Source: Struthio camelus
Lineage: Eukaryota > Chordata > Aves > Struthioniformes > Struthionidae
Direction: 5' to 3'
Assembly: GCF_040807025.1 (NCBI RefSeq)
Contig: NC_090944.1
Span: 118,188,738-118,252,737, forward strand
Length of the DNA: 64,000 nucleotides
This document shows positions 11,486 to 23,800 of this stretch, in pieces. Made by a program: the position numbers and the translations under genes. How positions within the stretch are numbered: the first letter of the stretch is position 1; each line of letters begins with the position of its first letter. Under the pieces are notes generated by a model. It saw nothing but the letters and a program-made list of their open reading frames with translations, did no database searches and had not been told where the DNA came from.

Positions 11486-14400
11486 TAATCCTGGATTAGA
11501 CTAAGCATCCATCTAGTCCTATATTGCGTCCCCAACCGTGGCCTTAAGCAGGTGCTTAGGGAAGAGTAAAAACACATAAGTATTTATTACAACTTTCGCA
11601 AGTGTTGTTTCAGCCTCCAACTGAAAATAGTTTAGAGGGTTTTTTGAGTAGGATGTTGTTTCTGGGTATTTAATAGAACACGATAGACTTCTTCCACATG
11701 TTTGTTCTGTCTCTCTCTATGAGTATAAGTACATTTTAAGCATGTATAATAATCCTTGGACAAGAAGTTCCACAGGACTACAACCTGAAGGTCATCGCCT
11801 TTGGTTTCATTTGGTAACCCCTGCATTTTTTGTATGGGAATTACAGGATGGTAATCAACATATCCATAGGATTTTTGACCATAGTGATGAATTCAAATGC
11901 CAACAAATTAGGCCTCCCTCTTGAATACAGAATTTTTAGATGAATTTTTAGAAATTACTACTGAAAGGACATCAAGAATTCCCTATGAAAGGGACTAATT
12001 TTACTGCATTTCCTCAGATTTCTGAATAAGTCTGTAAAAATATACAGACTGTAGGCTTGTTCATTTCTACGCAGGTCTTCCATATGGACCTCTTCTGGGT
12101 CTGTAAATGACAAAACGGCATAACTTAAATCTGCTGCATAAATCACTGTATCATGCACTCAGTGTTGCCTGGCGATTGCTAGCTCCAGCTGAAGCAAGGC
12201 AGTAACATTTGCCTCTTCCCCTGACAGCATTTCCTGTTTGCTGCTGTTGAACCCTTGTCTCCCCCTCAGATGACAGATTATGGAAACTATCATGCTGAGG
12301 ACCCTGTGGCCTGGGAGCTAATATGCTTTGCTGCTCTTCTGGTAGTGAATTTAACAGCTGCAGGATTACATGACGTTCCTCATGTAAATCATCCTGTATA
12401 AAAATAAGGGTGTTTCATCCAGTTTTTGGAAACAATGTAACCCATTTTAGCTGTGACAATTGTTTGGATTGCTGAGAAGGTTTCTTGTGTCGGGCCTGCG
12501 GGTGGAAGCGTGGGCAGCCATGGGGATCATAATATATTGTTCCCACTGTTCCAAGCCGTGGCACAATACTAACATGTACGTTCCCAATGTGCACGTGCAG
12601 GGAAACCTATGCGCCAGGCTGCTTACAGGCCTGGGTGGATGCTTGACTGCACAGCGTCCCACTGGGGGGGTCTCAGTTCATTTTCTCAGTAACGCCGATT
12701 AAATACAGAGAGCGCATTTGCTGGATCAAACCCCCTCTCATTTGCTCCAGGTGGCCAGTCTCTTCATCACAGCACATGCACTCCCCTGAAGTTCGCAGTC
12801 AGCATCTGCGTGCAGCAAACCAAATCCATCCTCCACACTCGTGCCTCAGTACTCAGATGGCTCAGCCCCCATAGAAAGCTTTTCTCCATTTTCTCAAGGA
12901 CAAAATATTCAGGTGCTGCCAGACCGGGAAGGAAGGGCAATGCTAAAGATGAGGAGCCTTAATTAAAACTTGTGCCCCCATGCCCCTCTCGTAACATCCA
13001 TCTTGCAGGCCACAGTGAACTATAACAGCTACAGCGTCCGTAGACACAGGGGGTGTTGCAGGTAGGGTGAACTCACGCCTTTGCAGCACCAGCAGGACCC
13101 TGTAAATTATTGCCATTTTATGACACCACCATAATGCTGATGACCTCATGTTGCTGAGATGCATCACATTTTCATCAATTCCTCTGTGGCTTGAAAGGCC
13201 AAACTACAAATGTATTTGCTTGGAAGAGATTTCATGGGAGAGACAGGCATGATCTATCGGCCTGATTTAAAGCCTAGGTTTCCCTGGAGCTGGAAAGCCT
13301 TTTATAAAGAGGATTGAATCATCCTGGAAAATAAACCCCAGAGGATTTAAATGACAGGAAGCAAGTTTATCAACTAGAGATCCTTTTGTGAAACGCTTTG
13401 CAAGGTGGGCAAAGGCAATTGTTCTCTTCCACGGTACTGCACTTCACAGTTACATTACATCCCCAAATATTTGCAAAAAGGCACTGAGGCTACAACGTTT
13501 AGCCCTCAGAAAGTTGCTTGGATGGCCTTAATCTGTCCCTCTTGTGCATTACAACAGTCTTTTATTATGTGATGCCATGTTATTTTTTCCTCCAACCTCT
13601 GCTGTGTTCAATATAGAGCTAGTGAGGCAAACCTTACTTTTCTCTCACGCTCCATGTGCCCCACATCTCAGTGACCACACGCTCTGACTGTTCAGGCCTT
13701 GTTCTGATATTTCCCTGGTGCTCCCCTCAGTGTAACAGAAGCATGTTACACTGACAAATGCATTTGACTGGATTTATAAAACCCTGATGTGGGATTATAT
13801 GGTATTACTCTCCTCACTCTATAGTAACGGAAAAGAAGCCAAGGCTGTTAATTGAATCAGATAAATTTTGGTACGAAGAGCCTAACCATTCAGAATATTC
13901 TTAGATCCTGTGGAGCATTGATGGCACAGCTTCTGTTAGTCTTGAGAGAAATTGTGACCAGTACTCACCAGTGCACAGGGACAGAGATAGAAACGCAGCT
14001 CTCCAGCAAAGAGAGAGCGGCCAGCCTTACCTGCAACATTTTTTAAATTTCTGAGTATTCATCTGGACAACATTAATGATCTTTTTGTGGGATTTTAATT
14101 TCTGAACTGAAAAGCAAGTGTTCTTTCACTAGAGTGACGGGCACTTTGCGTCTTCAGCCAGATTCAGGAGGATGGACATCATTCAGTTGAATAGCTGCCA
14201 TTTTACTCCCTTGCAAATTGGCAGTCTTGGTAATCACACCTATGAATGTAGAAGCTGATGGTTTTATTTTTTCTATTTGTTGTGCAAATAGATCATACTT
14301 GACTGACTTTAGCTAAGTTTGCTGAAAAACTTAATGCGTGTAGTTAGGCTGCTTCTAGTGAGAATTTGGAATCACTTCATACTGAGTTGAGCTTTGAAAG

Positions 14401-15778
14401 AAATAATGACACGGAGCAATTTTTCCAGTACAGGATGATATCTCTCTTCCAAGTTGGGGAAGCAGTAATGAACAAAGAGCAAAGGTATTAAGAAATACCT
14501 GAATGTGTTTTATTCTGTTTTTATTTTTCACTTATTGTTTCAAGACTCTTGAGTCTTCAATACACCTTTCTATTACTTTTCTTTTTGCATTGCAAAGAAT
14601 TATTTAGCTCTTGCTATTCTCTTATTACTTTTTGTTTGCTGATGCTGTAATTATTTTTCCTCAGACTATAAGGGTGGAAAGTTTACAGACATCTTTTCAA
14701 ATGCTCAAGTAGAGCAGTATTCTTGAAGTGCAATAACTAGTGCATTGTTTAATTGGATACTCAAAGCTGCCTGCTCCATAAGTGAGGATAAAGCATGCTA
14801 GAGGAAATCTACTCAGTAACCAGGAAAACCATTCCAAGATCTCAAGGTAGAGATCTTTTTGCTGCAGAGGGGTACTGGCAGGAGCAGACTGCTGGCCCTG
14901 GCAGGGTTCAACTAGCAGAGGAAACGAAGGCCCAAATATTCCCACTAGGCTTTACAGCTGCTTACTAGCATCAGAGGATGAGGAAGGCTCAGCCCTGTTT
15001 CAGGTCCCAAGGAGGCTGTGCTCCAAAGCTAATGTCCTTCTGCTCTGCTCCCTGCCAGCCACTTCCTCTACTAGGTCTCTTCACCCTCAGCCTCTCGCTT
15101 GCTGAGTCTTTGCCTCTCCAGCCCCAGGGCTCAGATCTTCCTCCAGTTCCAGTTTTTTTCCAACACATTCAATTCCCTCCCCAGCCCCTCCATTTCCAAA
15201 GTGCCAGCTCCTATGTCCTGGCTCAGGTGATATCAATCCCTCCTCCCCCTCCCATCACACCCCAGTCTCAGCATCCTCTTCCCAAGTTCCTTGCCCAAAC
15301 TATCGCTTTTCTCAGTCTTCACTAGAAGATGTCTTTGCCCTGTCTGAATTCCCACTCAGGTTTGGCTTATATAAAGAGAAGTCAAAATGTGTTGTTTGGG
15401 GCGGGTATTTTTTGAAGGACTCTTTCTCTGGTATTATAGCAGGCATAGACAGCTGCAGCTGTCCCTCAGCCAGTACTGGATGAAATAGCCTTCCTTTTAT
15501 CCTCAAAGTTTCACATAGGGGATATCCTGTAAACTGGCATCTCTTCAATTCACTACCAATAATAGGTGCAATATATTCTAGTTCCCAGAGCATTACACAT
15601 GGCCAGGCTTGCTGGAGTCTACCACTAACACACAAGAGGTGGATCGGAGTTCAGCTATTCCCCAAACCAGAGAGAGTTCTCATTTTAGCAACATTAGTGA
15701 GCGCTCCCATGGACTGTAACAGCTGCAGAATTAGCCCGCAGGAGCTGAGCAGAGCTCTGACTGTTATAATTAGGATCA

Positions 15779-15799
15779 TTCAGAGCATAATGCTCTGAA
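15779..15799. repeat. Near-perfect palindrome, 10-bp arms, 1-nt centre
   Basis: TTCAGAGCAT (15,779-15,788), A, and ATGCTCTGAA (15,790-15,799) form exact inverted arms. A related CAGAGCTCTGA palindrome lies ~30 bp upstream (around 15,750-15,760). Confidence 0.9.
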
Positions 15800-18630
15800 C
15801 TGCATATCCTACCAATTGCAAGGTTCGTGCTGGATGGATTCTTAGTATTTGGGGAATCAGCCACAACACAAAATCTGTGTATTTTCTAATCTGTTTATAC
15901 AGCATATTTTATCCAAGAAGCATATGAAATATTAACTTTCTAACTAATCAGTTTAACCATCTCCATTGCTGGGAAACAGCTGTGAAGGAGTGTGGCAGGA
16001 CTGTACAAGCACACACATCAGCTGCTTGTTCAGCTCTGAATCCACAGACACAATACAAAAGAAGCAGTCAAGGATTAAAAGGAGCATGTCATTGCAAACA
16101 TCATAAAATTTTCCTCAGGTGGATGGATCACATGCTTTTCTTTATCCCTCCACTCAGTCCCCTTGATGGAGGTAGAAACAAAAGATCTCCTTTTCTTCAA
16201 GAAGCAATTTTACCTGTCTAGATAGTTTGCAGAAAATACAAGCAAAAACTTCTGTAAGCATACAGTTCATATTTTTCCCCCAGCCATTTTTAGCCCAAGA
16301 CCAATTTTAACTGGAGATTTGGCCTCCAAAATCTGTAGGATACTCTTGGGGGAGGCAGGGGAAGAGGAGGGGCATAACATCTCAAAGAAAACATTTTTCA
16401 GAGAAACTGTTGCAAAGCCACCTTGTTATCTTCTATCCAAACCTCCCTCATGGCTCTATCTTGCCATATTATTCACGGAAACCCTGACAGCTCATAGGTT
16501 GCTGACTGCTCTGTGCCCTCTCTTCATGACATTGACTGTCACTGTGTCATTATTTCTTTGTCCTCTCCAGCATATCTTGAAGCATTTTGTTTCACACCGT
16601 AGAGTTTCTTGGTGGGGGGTTTCTCCCTGCCTGGATCTGTACAGCACCTAGTACTGCCACGCTCTGGTTTGGGACCAGGCAGACACATTACAGCCCCTCG
16701 CTGGGTTTAGCATGAGAAAACTACAACAGAACATTGCAACTGTTCATTTCTGAAAAAGTAACACCTCTCCATCAATGTATTTCATGTGTACAGCTCCATC
16801 GGAGAGCTAATTGGCACGGGGCACATAACACAAACCGCTGTCCTTTGAATATCAGATCATTTGGCAGAACTAGTAAGCTCACGAAGGAGGATTATGCGAG
16901 GCAGCTATAGTCTCTACCTGTGCTTTGTTATCAAAGCCCTCTGCTGACACTACATCTGCCATTTCTAAAAAATGATAGAGGAAACCTTATAATACATCCA
17001 GCTATTACATTACAACTCATGTGGCACGTAGCAAAGAACTGCATACAGCCCCCAGCGACAGATTGTGGAGTTATAAATAGGTGCAGGACCTACATAACTG
17101 GAGTGACTTGTAGCTGCAGAGCAGGCCTCCAGATTAATGACATTTGTGAAGTTTCTTGCTGCAGCTGGCTTTCAGGCTCCTGAATAACTGGCTTTGTGGA
17201 CAGGGCAGCAGCAGCTTCCCACCAAGATGCTAGGGACATCCAGTCAAGGAAACTTAGTGGAGCCAAGTGCAAACAGAACAGAAGGCATACACGTGCGGAA
17301 AAGTGTTTTTATGTAAAACTCTCCACTCCCAATAAGTTTTATGTACACAGCATAGGCTGTATGCAGTGCCAATGCCTGTATTATTTAACCACATAAAGCT
17401 AGAGAATGAAATATTGCCAACAGTAATGTGAATAGCAAATTGAGCAGTTTGATCTATTTATTCAATCCAATTCTCATCTCATCCGCCTGCTTACGTGATT
17501 TTGGCTTCATCCTCCTCATAAGTAATCTAGTTATTTAAAAAAAAAAAAAAGTGATGGTGTCTCTATGGTGTTTTAACATTGTTCATACCAGAAATACCCA
17601 CAACAGCTTCAGTCAGGCCCTCTATTCAAGGGGCACATTCTCCAAGCTGCTGATCTGGGCTGCAGCTTGCTGCATCCCTTTGAATATGCCTTGGTGAAGC
17701 GCACCTGCCACTGCCTGCAGGTCAGCTGGACTTTCACAGGAAAGCCATCCCCACTGCTTGGCAGGTGCATTTGCCAGGAGACAACATACTCTGGTTGATT
17801 GGTTTGTTTTTGCATAAAGAGTCATTCGAGATTGTGCAAAAGTTACATTCACTGGATTTTTTTGCCAAAATAATAGACTGTTGGTCTAGATAGAATATTG
17901 GTTTAGATACCAGTATTGTCACATGTTAGAGTTGAAAATCCGCTAAAATAGGGGTTATCTTTTGCCTGATGAGGTGCTTTCAGCAGCCTGCAGGCTACAA
18001 TATACACATTACAGCATGCCAACTGATTGATGGCAACTTTCTTTGCACACACTCTCACCTCAGCAAAAACACAGTAATTGAACTAGGTTAACCCTCTGTA
18101 AAAAAAAAAAGAGAGTCAAAGGAACTCAAATCAGCCTTCACTTGCTGTGAGACAACAACAAGCCAGCAGATGGCTATGACAGATTAGCTGAGGAGAGGCA
18201 ATTTGCACGCATCCAAACCTTATGTAGCATCATTTTATATTTTGTCTGAGGTTTTAATACCTTCGTAATTCTAAGAGCAAGCAACAGTGCTTTGCTTTCC
18301 TGTCATGAGGTGCTTTCCTTAGGACTTTCTCCAGAAGCAGATTCTCTGCCCATGGGCAGAGCAAAGGCCCAAATACTGCAAGCTTTCGCATGGAGCTGAT
18401 GTACATGGTAGCATAGATAGCTCTGGCCAATGCCCACAGTGACAGGGGGTTACATCAGAAAGCCCAGAGGAAAGATGTCACCTACAGCACTTACAAATGA
18501 GGAAATAGGACCATGGTACTTTCAATTTTAACAGCAGGTTGGCTTATAATGGTGTAGCACCCGCTATTTTGGGACAGTGAGATGAGATTAACTCAGGAAA
18601 ACATCTTTCTCCGGCAACAATACCAAGTAT

Positions 18631-18652
18631 GTGTCCATTGGCCAATGGACAC
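18631..18652. repeat. 22-bp perfect palindrome with back-to-back CCAAT boxes
   Basis: GTGTCCATTGG is followed directly by its exact reverse complement CCAATGGACAC. The centre ATTGGCCAAT contains one CCAAT pentamer on each strand (NF-Y-type), and TTGGCCAA resembles a compressed NF1 dyad. No promoter or exon is evident beside it. Confidence 0.9.
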
Positions 18653-20245
18653 TGAGGACCAAAGAGGAGTTCAGTGTGTACTTAAAGTTAACCATGTGCA
18701 TATATGGGTATTTTTGAACATGGGCCAAAATGAGGAGGCTTTGAAAGAAGTCCCTGCAGTTATGGTTTTATCACACATTCGGCCTTGCTCTCAGACAGTG
18801 AAGCATCTCTGGAAGCTGACTGAAGAATTTCAAATGTTTTGGAACAACAGTAGAAAATTGGGGAAGGGAAAAAATTCCAGAAAATTTCACTCACATTTTT
18901 ACAAGCTTTGGAGATGACCAGGTGCCATTGCAAGCGAAATAGCTCTTCTGTTAAAATAAACAAACAAAAACCCTATCTTTGTCCAAAGCAAACCAGGTTG
19001 ACAACAAAGGTACAAAGATGATGACAGCCTCTTAAAAAGCTTATCAGAAAACCACAGCCAACGAAAGGTCAGAAAGATCTCATCATGGAGAAGAGCCACT
19101 GAAAGCAAGACTGATGGGCCACATCTTTCTAGTGAAGCCACTATAGGAAAGAATCCCACAAAGGGCTCCAGCTCATCACTACAGCAAATCCATCAAATGT
19201 CCAGAGGAGCACAGGCTTCTCTGTTTTCCAGTGTCACAAGGGCCATCTGATTAGAGATAAGAGCAGGAACGCATTATTGGATGTGCAGGATATTAAAGCT
19301 TAGCTACTCTTATGTTTTTGGATAATTTCACAGAAAATACACAATTGACATTTCAAGGCTATAGGTATTTTCCAAAAAATGTGTAGAAGCAGATTATTTT
19401 GGAGAATTTACCAAAACAGGAGAAAAACTGATTCTGTTACTATCAGCATTAGATACTTGTACTGAAATAGTTATCAAAAGCCTCGGATAGGATTTGGTCT
19501 CATTATGCCGAGTCCATATATCTTCACATCCCTGGCTATAGTCCATGCCTTCATATTCTTGCCCTGAAAGACTGATTGTATAAATAACACACCAAATAAC
19601 GCTCTGGTTTCTGAGAAAACCTTTCTTAGTTTTTTTTTTTTTTTTCCCCATGTGTTATGCAAAGACTACAGCTAGCCAAACCATGCACAAAGATTCCCCA
19701 TACTGGCGTGGATTTAGGCACTGCAAAATGAAAGTAAGGGTTTTTAAGTATCTTTAACATTAGGGGCCTTACTGACCAGCAAATGCCCTATTGCAGGAGC
19801 CTTTATGTCCCCCATATATTTGTATTTTATCTTGTATGACTGTGGATATTATATCATATACATGCAGCCTGATTCTTTTTTTTGGATTATCCCAAAGTCT
19901 TGGTTGCAAGTCCCACCTTAAGAGGAAGTGACCTGCAATGGGTTGTGCCTTTAAAAAGAAATAAAACAAAGTCTTAGTTTCACAAGCAGTCAGTTACCAA
20001 AGAGGCTGCAAACCAGCTCAGTCTTGCATCTCTGGGCTAGCGGAGACTGTGCTTCTTTTCCTTTTATGAAGTGTTTTCTTTTTGTTGCTTTTAGTCTCCT
20101 TTTTAATGTAAAAATCACTTCCTTCCTCCACCATCCTAACCTTCAGTCATTCCTTTATCATTCTCTAGATCCTCCCAGCACCACCCCATCCCGTTTCTTT
20201 TTCTGTTTCAAATTCAGGCTCAGATACCTGATCCTGTCTTTCACA

Positions 20246-20264
20246 CTCTCTCTCTCTCTCTCTC
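20246..20264 (+). repeat. (CT)n microsatellite in a pyrimidine-rich tract
   Basis: About nine CT units lie inside a longer C/T-rich stretch (~20,110-20,320). The lack of purines on the plus strand explains the stop-poor reading frames here. Confidence 0.9.
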
Positions 20265-21364
20265 CCCTTTTCCCTTCCCTGCTAGCTCCTCCAGGAGTGT
20301 TTTTTCCTTTCTCTTAGTGGTTCCACATCTTTCAACTTTTAGTAGCCGTCTTCAGAGCCCTCTGCCAGCCACACCGAGCGTTTTCTCCTGCTCACCTTTC
20401 CAGGTGCAGAAGCCATGTGGGGAACAGGGCCAGCCGGGCTGCTCTTCCCAGGGGCTGCAGCCAGGTCCCTCCTCACCTGCCCTAGCACTGCCAACCCTCA
20501 GCACTTGGCAGCGATGGCAGCTCTCTAGCAAAGGCCATGACATTTTTAATCAAGTATTTTGGGTTGTGCACCAACTTTGGCTGCATCCCACAGATCACAT
20601 TAAAGGAAGAACAGCAGCACTTGGCATGGCAAGTGGTGAAGAGACATGGAGGAGGCACACTGTGGGCACATTTGGCCGACTTGGCCCAGGAGTTGCGTAC
20701 ATCAAGCCAAATATGTTACCAGGCTTCTAAAGCCAACATGCAACCGATTTTCAGAAGAGCTTAAGAGGTATGACAGGCTAAGCTTCCAGTGCTAACGGCA
20801 GGCCTAAAAATACACCACCAGGAATTCAGAGCGCATGGCCTAATCATTATGGCTTTTGATTTCCAATAAGGTTGGAAGGCATCTTCATGAAAGTTTTCAA
20901 AGAAACCTTTAGGCGGTTCTGGCTGTTACAGAAGCAGTTTAGACAGAGTTTCATTCAGAAGGCAAGAACAGAAAACACAAAACCACCCCCACCCCTTTCC
21001 ACGTGAAAAATCTGCAGTGTCTCATCACAGATGGCCTTCAGCAGTTTTAACTCTTCGTCCAATTGCTGTTTGAACAGCAAAACTACTGGTGAGCTAGGAA
21101 TGGGAATTGTGGAAATATCACAGGGTACCTTGTGGAAACTTTGGGACTGGGCAGCGAGTGTCTGGCACTCGGACTTTCCACCCGGCGGCAGCAGCACACT
21201 TGCTGCAGTCTCCCATCACTTCCCTCCCTGCAGCTCATCTGGGAGCAGCTCTCTGCAGCACATGAGGAGCTGAAGATATTTAAACTATTGGGCATATATT
21301 AGGCTATAAATATGTTTTTTAGCTTGCTAAATCCATGTAAGGTGTCAAACAGCATTCCAGATGC

Positions 21365-21465
21365 TGGGATTAGAAACCTTGGTTCTATTCCCAGTTCTGC
21401 CCTTCGCCTGTTGTATGAGGTTGGCTACTCTGTGACTTGGTTTCCCCATTGGTGACATTTCCCTT
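21365..21465 (+). mobile_element. MIR-like SINE relic
   Basis: In order, the sequence shows TTGGTTCTATTCCCAGTTCT followed by GCCCTT, a diverged TGTATGAGGTTGGC block, then CTGTGACTTGGTTTCCCCAT. This follows the MIR core ('GGGTTCGAATCCCGGCTCTGCC ... TGTGTGACCTTGGGCAAG ... CAGTTTCCTCATCTG'). It is one of the better-preserved MIR relics in the window. Confidence 0.7.
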
Positions 21466-22277
21466 TTCTTGCACAGTACTGGAGTATTTTTAAGCAAGAG
21501 AGGTATGCACTGTGAGGTAGTAAGCTGCCAACTGGAACTATTTCCAGAAAAAAGTAGTAAATATTTCTTTCATTACTATTTGTCCAACTGCTTTTGAGAC
21601 AATCTAATCTCACGCACTTTGGCAGAGATGCAAAAAAAAACCAAACAAACAAAAAAGCTGATGTAAAATTGTTGTCTTAATCCACAGCTGAAATATTTTG
21701 CAGCTAAAAGCAGTTTTTTCAGCAGTGGTTTTTCCTAACTTATCAGTGAGACCTTCTGTAGATAGACTCCAGTGAGCAGACCAGATCAAGTATACAGATT
21801 TATTGTCATTTGGGCCTCAGGCAATGCAGGCTTGAAATTTGGTGGCAATTGCTGACAGAAAACTTCAGGCTGCTCCATGGAGGAAGGACAACTAAAAATA
21901 AAGTAACATCAAAGCTGAGATGACTGCGTCATGCTCCTTGGACAGTATTTTGATGTCTTGGTGCACTGGAAGCAAGGCTTATAAATTTTAGATGTTATTG
22001 AGAGCTGCTTGTAAACAGCACAAGACAGAAATAGGTCATTAGAGAGAAAGTAAGAAATAAAGAAAAATGGAAAAAAAAATTGAAATAGTGTGGAGAAAAT
22101 AGTAAAATCTATTCTTGGCTACCACTGTGTGTATACAGAGGTTTTAATTGGAAAAAAGTAGCTTCTTATGTCAAATATGGAGCTATCTTGCAACTGACAT
22201 CCAAGCAACAAATACAAATGTAAGAGTCAATGTTTTTAAAAATACAGGACAGATTACTGAGTCAGTATCTCCTACAG

Positions 22278-22325
22278 ACCTCCAAAACATACAAGTGAAC
22301 AACCTCCAAAACATACAAGTGAACA
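22278..22325 (+). repeat. Tandem duplication, 24 bp x 2, perfect
   Basis: Positions 22,278-22,301 and 22,302-22,325 are identical copies of a 24-bp unit beginning ACCTCCAAAACATACAAGTG. The absence of differences suggests a recent event. Confidence 0.95.
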
Positions 22326-22749
22326 AGAGGATGAGTTCCTCAAGCATTCATCTCTAATAGAGCTTTTACCAAAATTTCAGTATGAGGGACTTATTTTGGA
22401 GGTGTTCTCCTGCTAGAATTAAAACATGCCCAGATTTAAGTTATAGACAACAATTTCAACACTTTCCTGACTCAGAGTGCTGTATCTTAACTTTATCTGT
22501 CACAAAATCAAAACTGAATGGTTACTTAGATATGAGAGACCATGTTTTGGCTGTTCAGTTTGAACATCACAAATGCAGATCCCAAACCACTAATCCAACT
22601 ACATTTTTTGCAGTTTCACAACGCTAAAAATAAGTGACAGTAAGATAACAAAACAAACATAAAAATAGGAATTGTCATTATTAAGGGTATTTTACTAGAT
22701 AGCCCAGAAATGAAGATACCACATTCCAAAAAAGGTGCTCAATAATTTT

Positions 22750-23800
22750 AAAAGCACTTGACTTTTAAGAATGAACTGTACAAGTAAAGCTCATCAAAAA
22801 CTCAAGTTATAATACATAGCAAAGCAGGGAAGTTGTTAACCAATAATATAAATTAAAATCTAAAATAATAGATGGTAGAAATAAGCAACTAAATTAAGCA
22901 CTATAAAGAAGGTTTGGAGGTTTGAGAACATGAAGAAGAAAATCAAATAAGTTTATAGTGGGATTCTACAAGAATTAATCCCCAGGCTTTATTATTTACT
23001 ATTTTTTATCAGTAACTCAGAAGCACAAATAGAAACACTCTTGATCAAGGATTGTAAATGACACGGAGATCTGAAGACTAATAACTAACAAGGACGGTCA
23101 TTGACACTTGATGATCTGAATCGCTGATTAACTGAGAACAAGGAAATACCATACACTCCAGGAGAACAAACCATGAAGTTCTATATCCCTGAGTAAAGAA
23201 TTCAGGCCGTGCTCACCTGGGAACCAGGAACTTCAAAAAAAGGCTTATGGTTATGGCAATTATCAATCCAGTGTGACACACTGTGGCCAGTATATTTAAA
23301 AGTACACAAAAAGAGGAATATCAAGTAGCCAAATGATCTTATTTGGCTGTGTTGCAAGTACTGCTGTGCTCCCTTCTAGTACCACATGTCTAGAAAGCAG
23401 ATGAAAAATTGTAAAGGGATTAGAGAAAAAATGAGAACAATTAAAGAATGATGTACAAAATGCAGTCTATTTAATTTATGAAAAAAATACTACAGATATT
23501 TTCATCGCAGTTTAACAGCTTCCCCAATTTTTATAACTAATGGCTCTTACATTAAGCAACTAACAATATAACAGGAGTCAACTGATGGAAGGTCGACCTA
23601 GACAAGTTGATTCTAAAAATGAAAGACAAAGCAAGAGTGGAATAACTAGTCATTGGGATTACATATTCCATAGCTTGTGATGGATTTTGTCATCACCAGA
23701 AATCTTAAATCAAGGGAAAAAAAAAGCATCATCTGTAAGCTGTGCTCCAGAACAACTGTAGAGTAGACTTGAAATAATAGTTAATTCCGGAGAATTGTTA
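22750..23800 (+). mobile_element. Ancient CR1/L3-like LINE relic, sense on plus strand
   Basis: The sequence tracks the reverse-transcriptase-to-C-terminus part of amniote CR1/L3-type ORF2 in the correct order. Recognisable blocks are GGGATTCTACAAGAATTAAT and ATTATTTACTATTTTTTATC then AGTAA (~22,960-23,015), CTTGATCAAGGATTGTAAAT then GACAC (~23,040-23,062), GATCTGAATCGCTGATTAAC (~23,113-23,132), GACCTAGACAAGTTGATTCT (~23,595-23,614), and CATTGGG through GTGATGGATT to AAATCAAG (~23,652-23,716), which mirrors the 'NHWN.LP..VV.SPS...FKS' end of ORF2. Frames are wrecked. The 5' boundary (22,750 is a guess; secure from ~22,940) and the 3' boundary are approximate. It is far older than the CR1 copy at 1-895 and lies in the opposite orientation. 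Confidence 0.7.

Larger units (their letters stand above)
6061..21360. other. Non-coding stretch, no gene seen
   Basis: No open frame here has the length, codon structure or motif content of a real exon. The longest frames (for example 14,978-15,325 and 20,317-20,730) are pyrimidine-rich or low in complexity. Contents: an AAAAC microsatellite at 7,141-7,161, a MIR-like relic (~11,445-11,485), inverted repeats at 11,008-11,031, 14,836-14,857 and 15,779-15,799, a 22-bp perfect palindrome at 18,631-18,652, an A14 run (17,537-17,550), a T16 run (19,630-19,645) and a CT microsatellite (20,246-20,264). Confidence 0.65.

Noticed and set aside
14978..15325. 115-codon Pro/Ser/Leu-rich frame resembling a secreted protein
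   Set aside because: The plus strand is C/T-rich, which creates stop-poor, Pro/Leu-rich translations. No homology is recognisable.
18582..18917. 111-codon plus-strand frame
   Set aside because: It contains the 22-bp palindrome but has no family resemblance and no splice or promoter context. Length is compatible with chance.
20317..20730. 137-codon plus-strand frame after the CT-rich tract
   Set aside because: No recognisable motif or splice context, and the composition follows the local pyrimidine bias.
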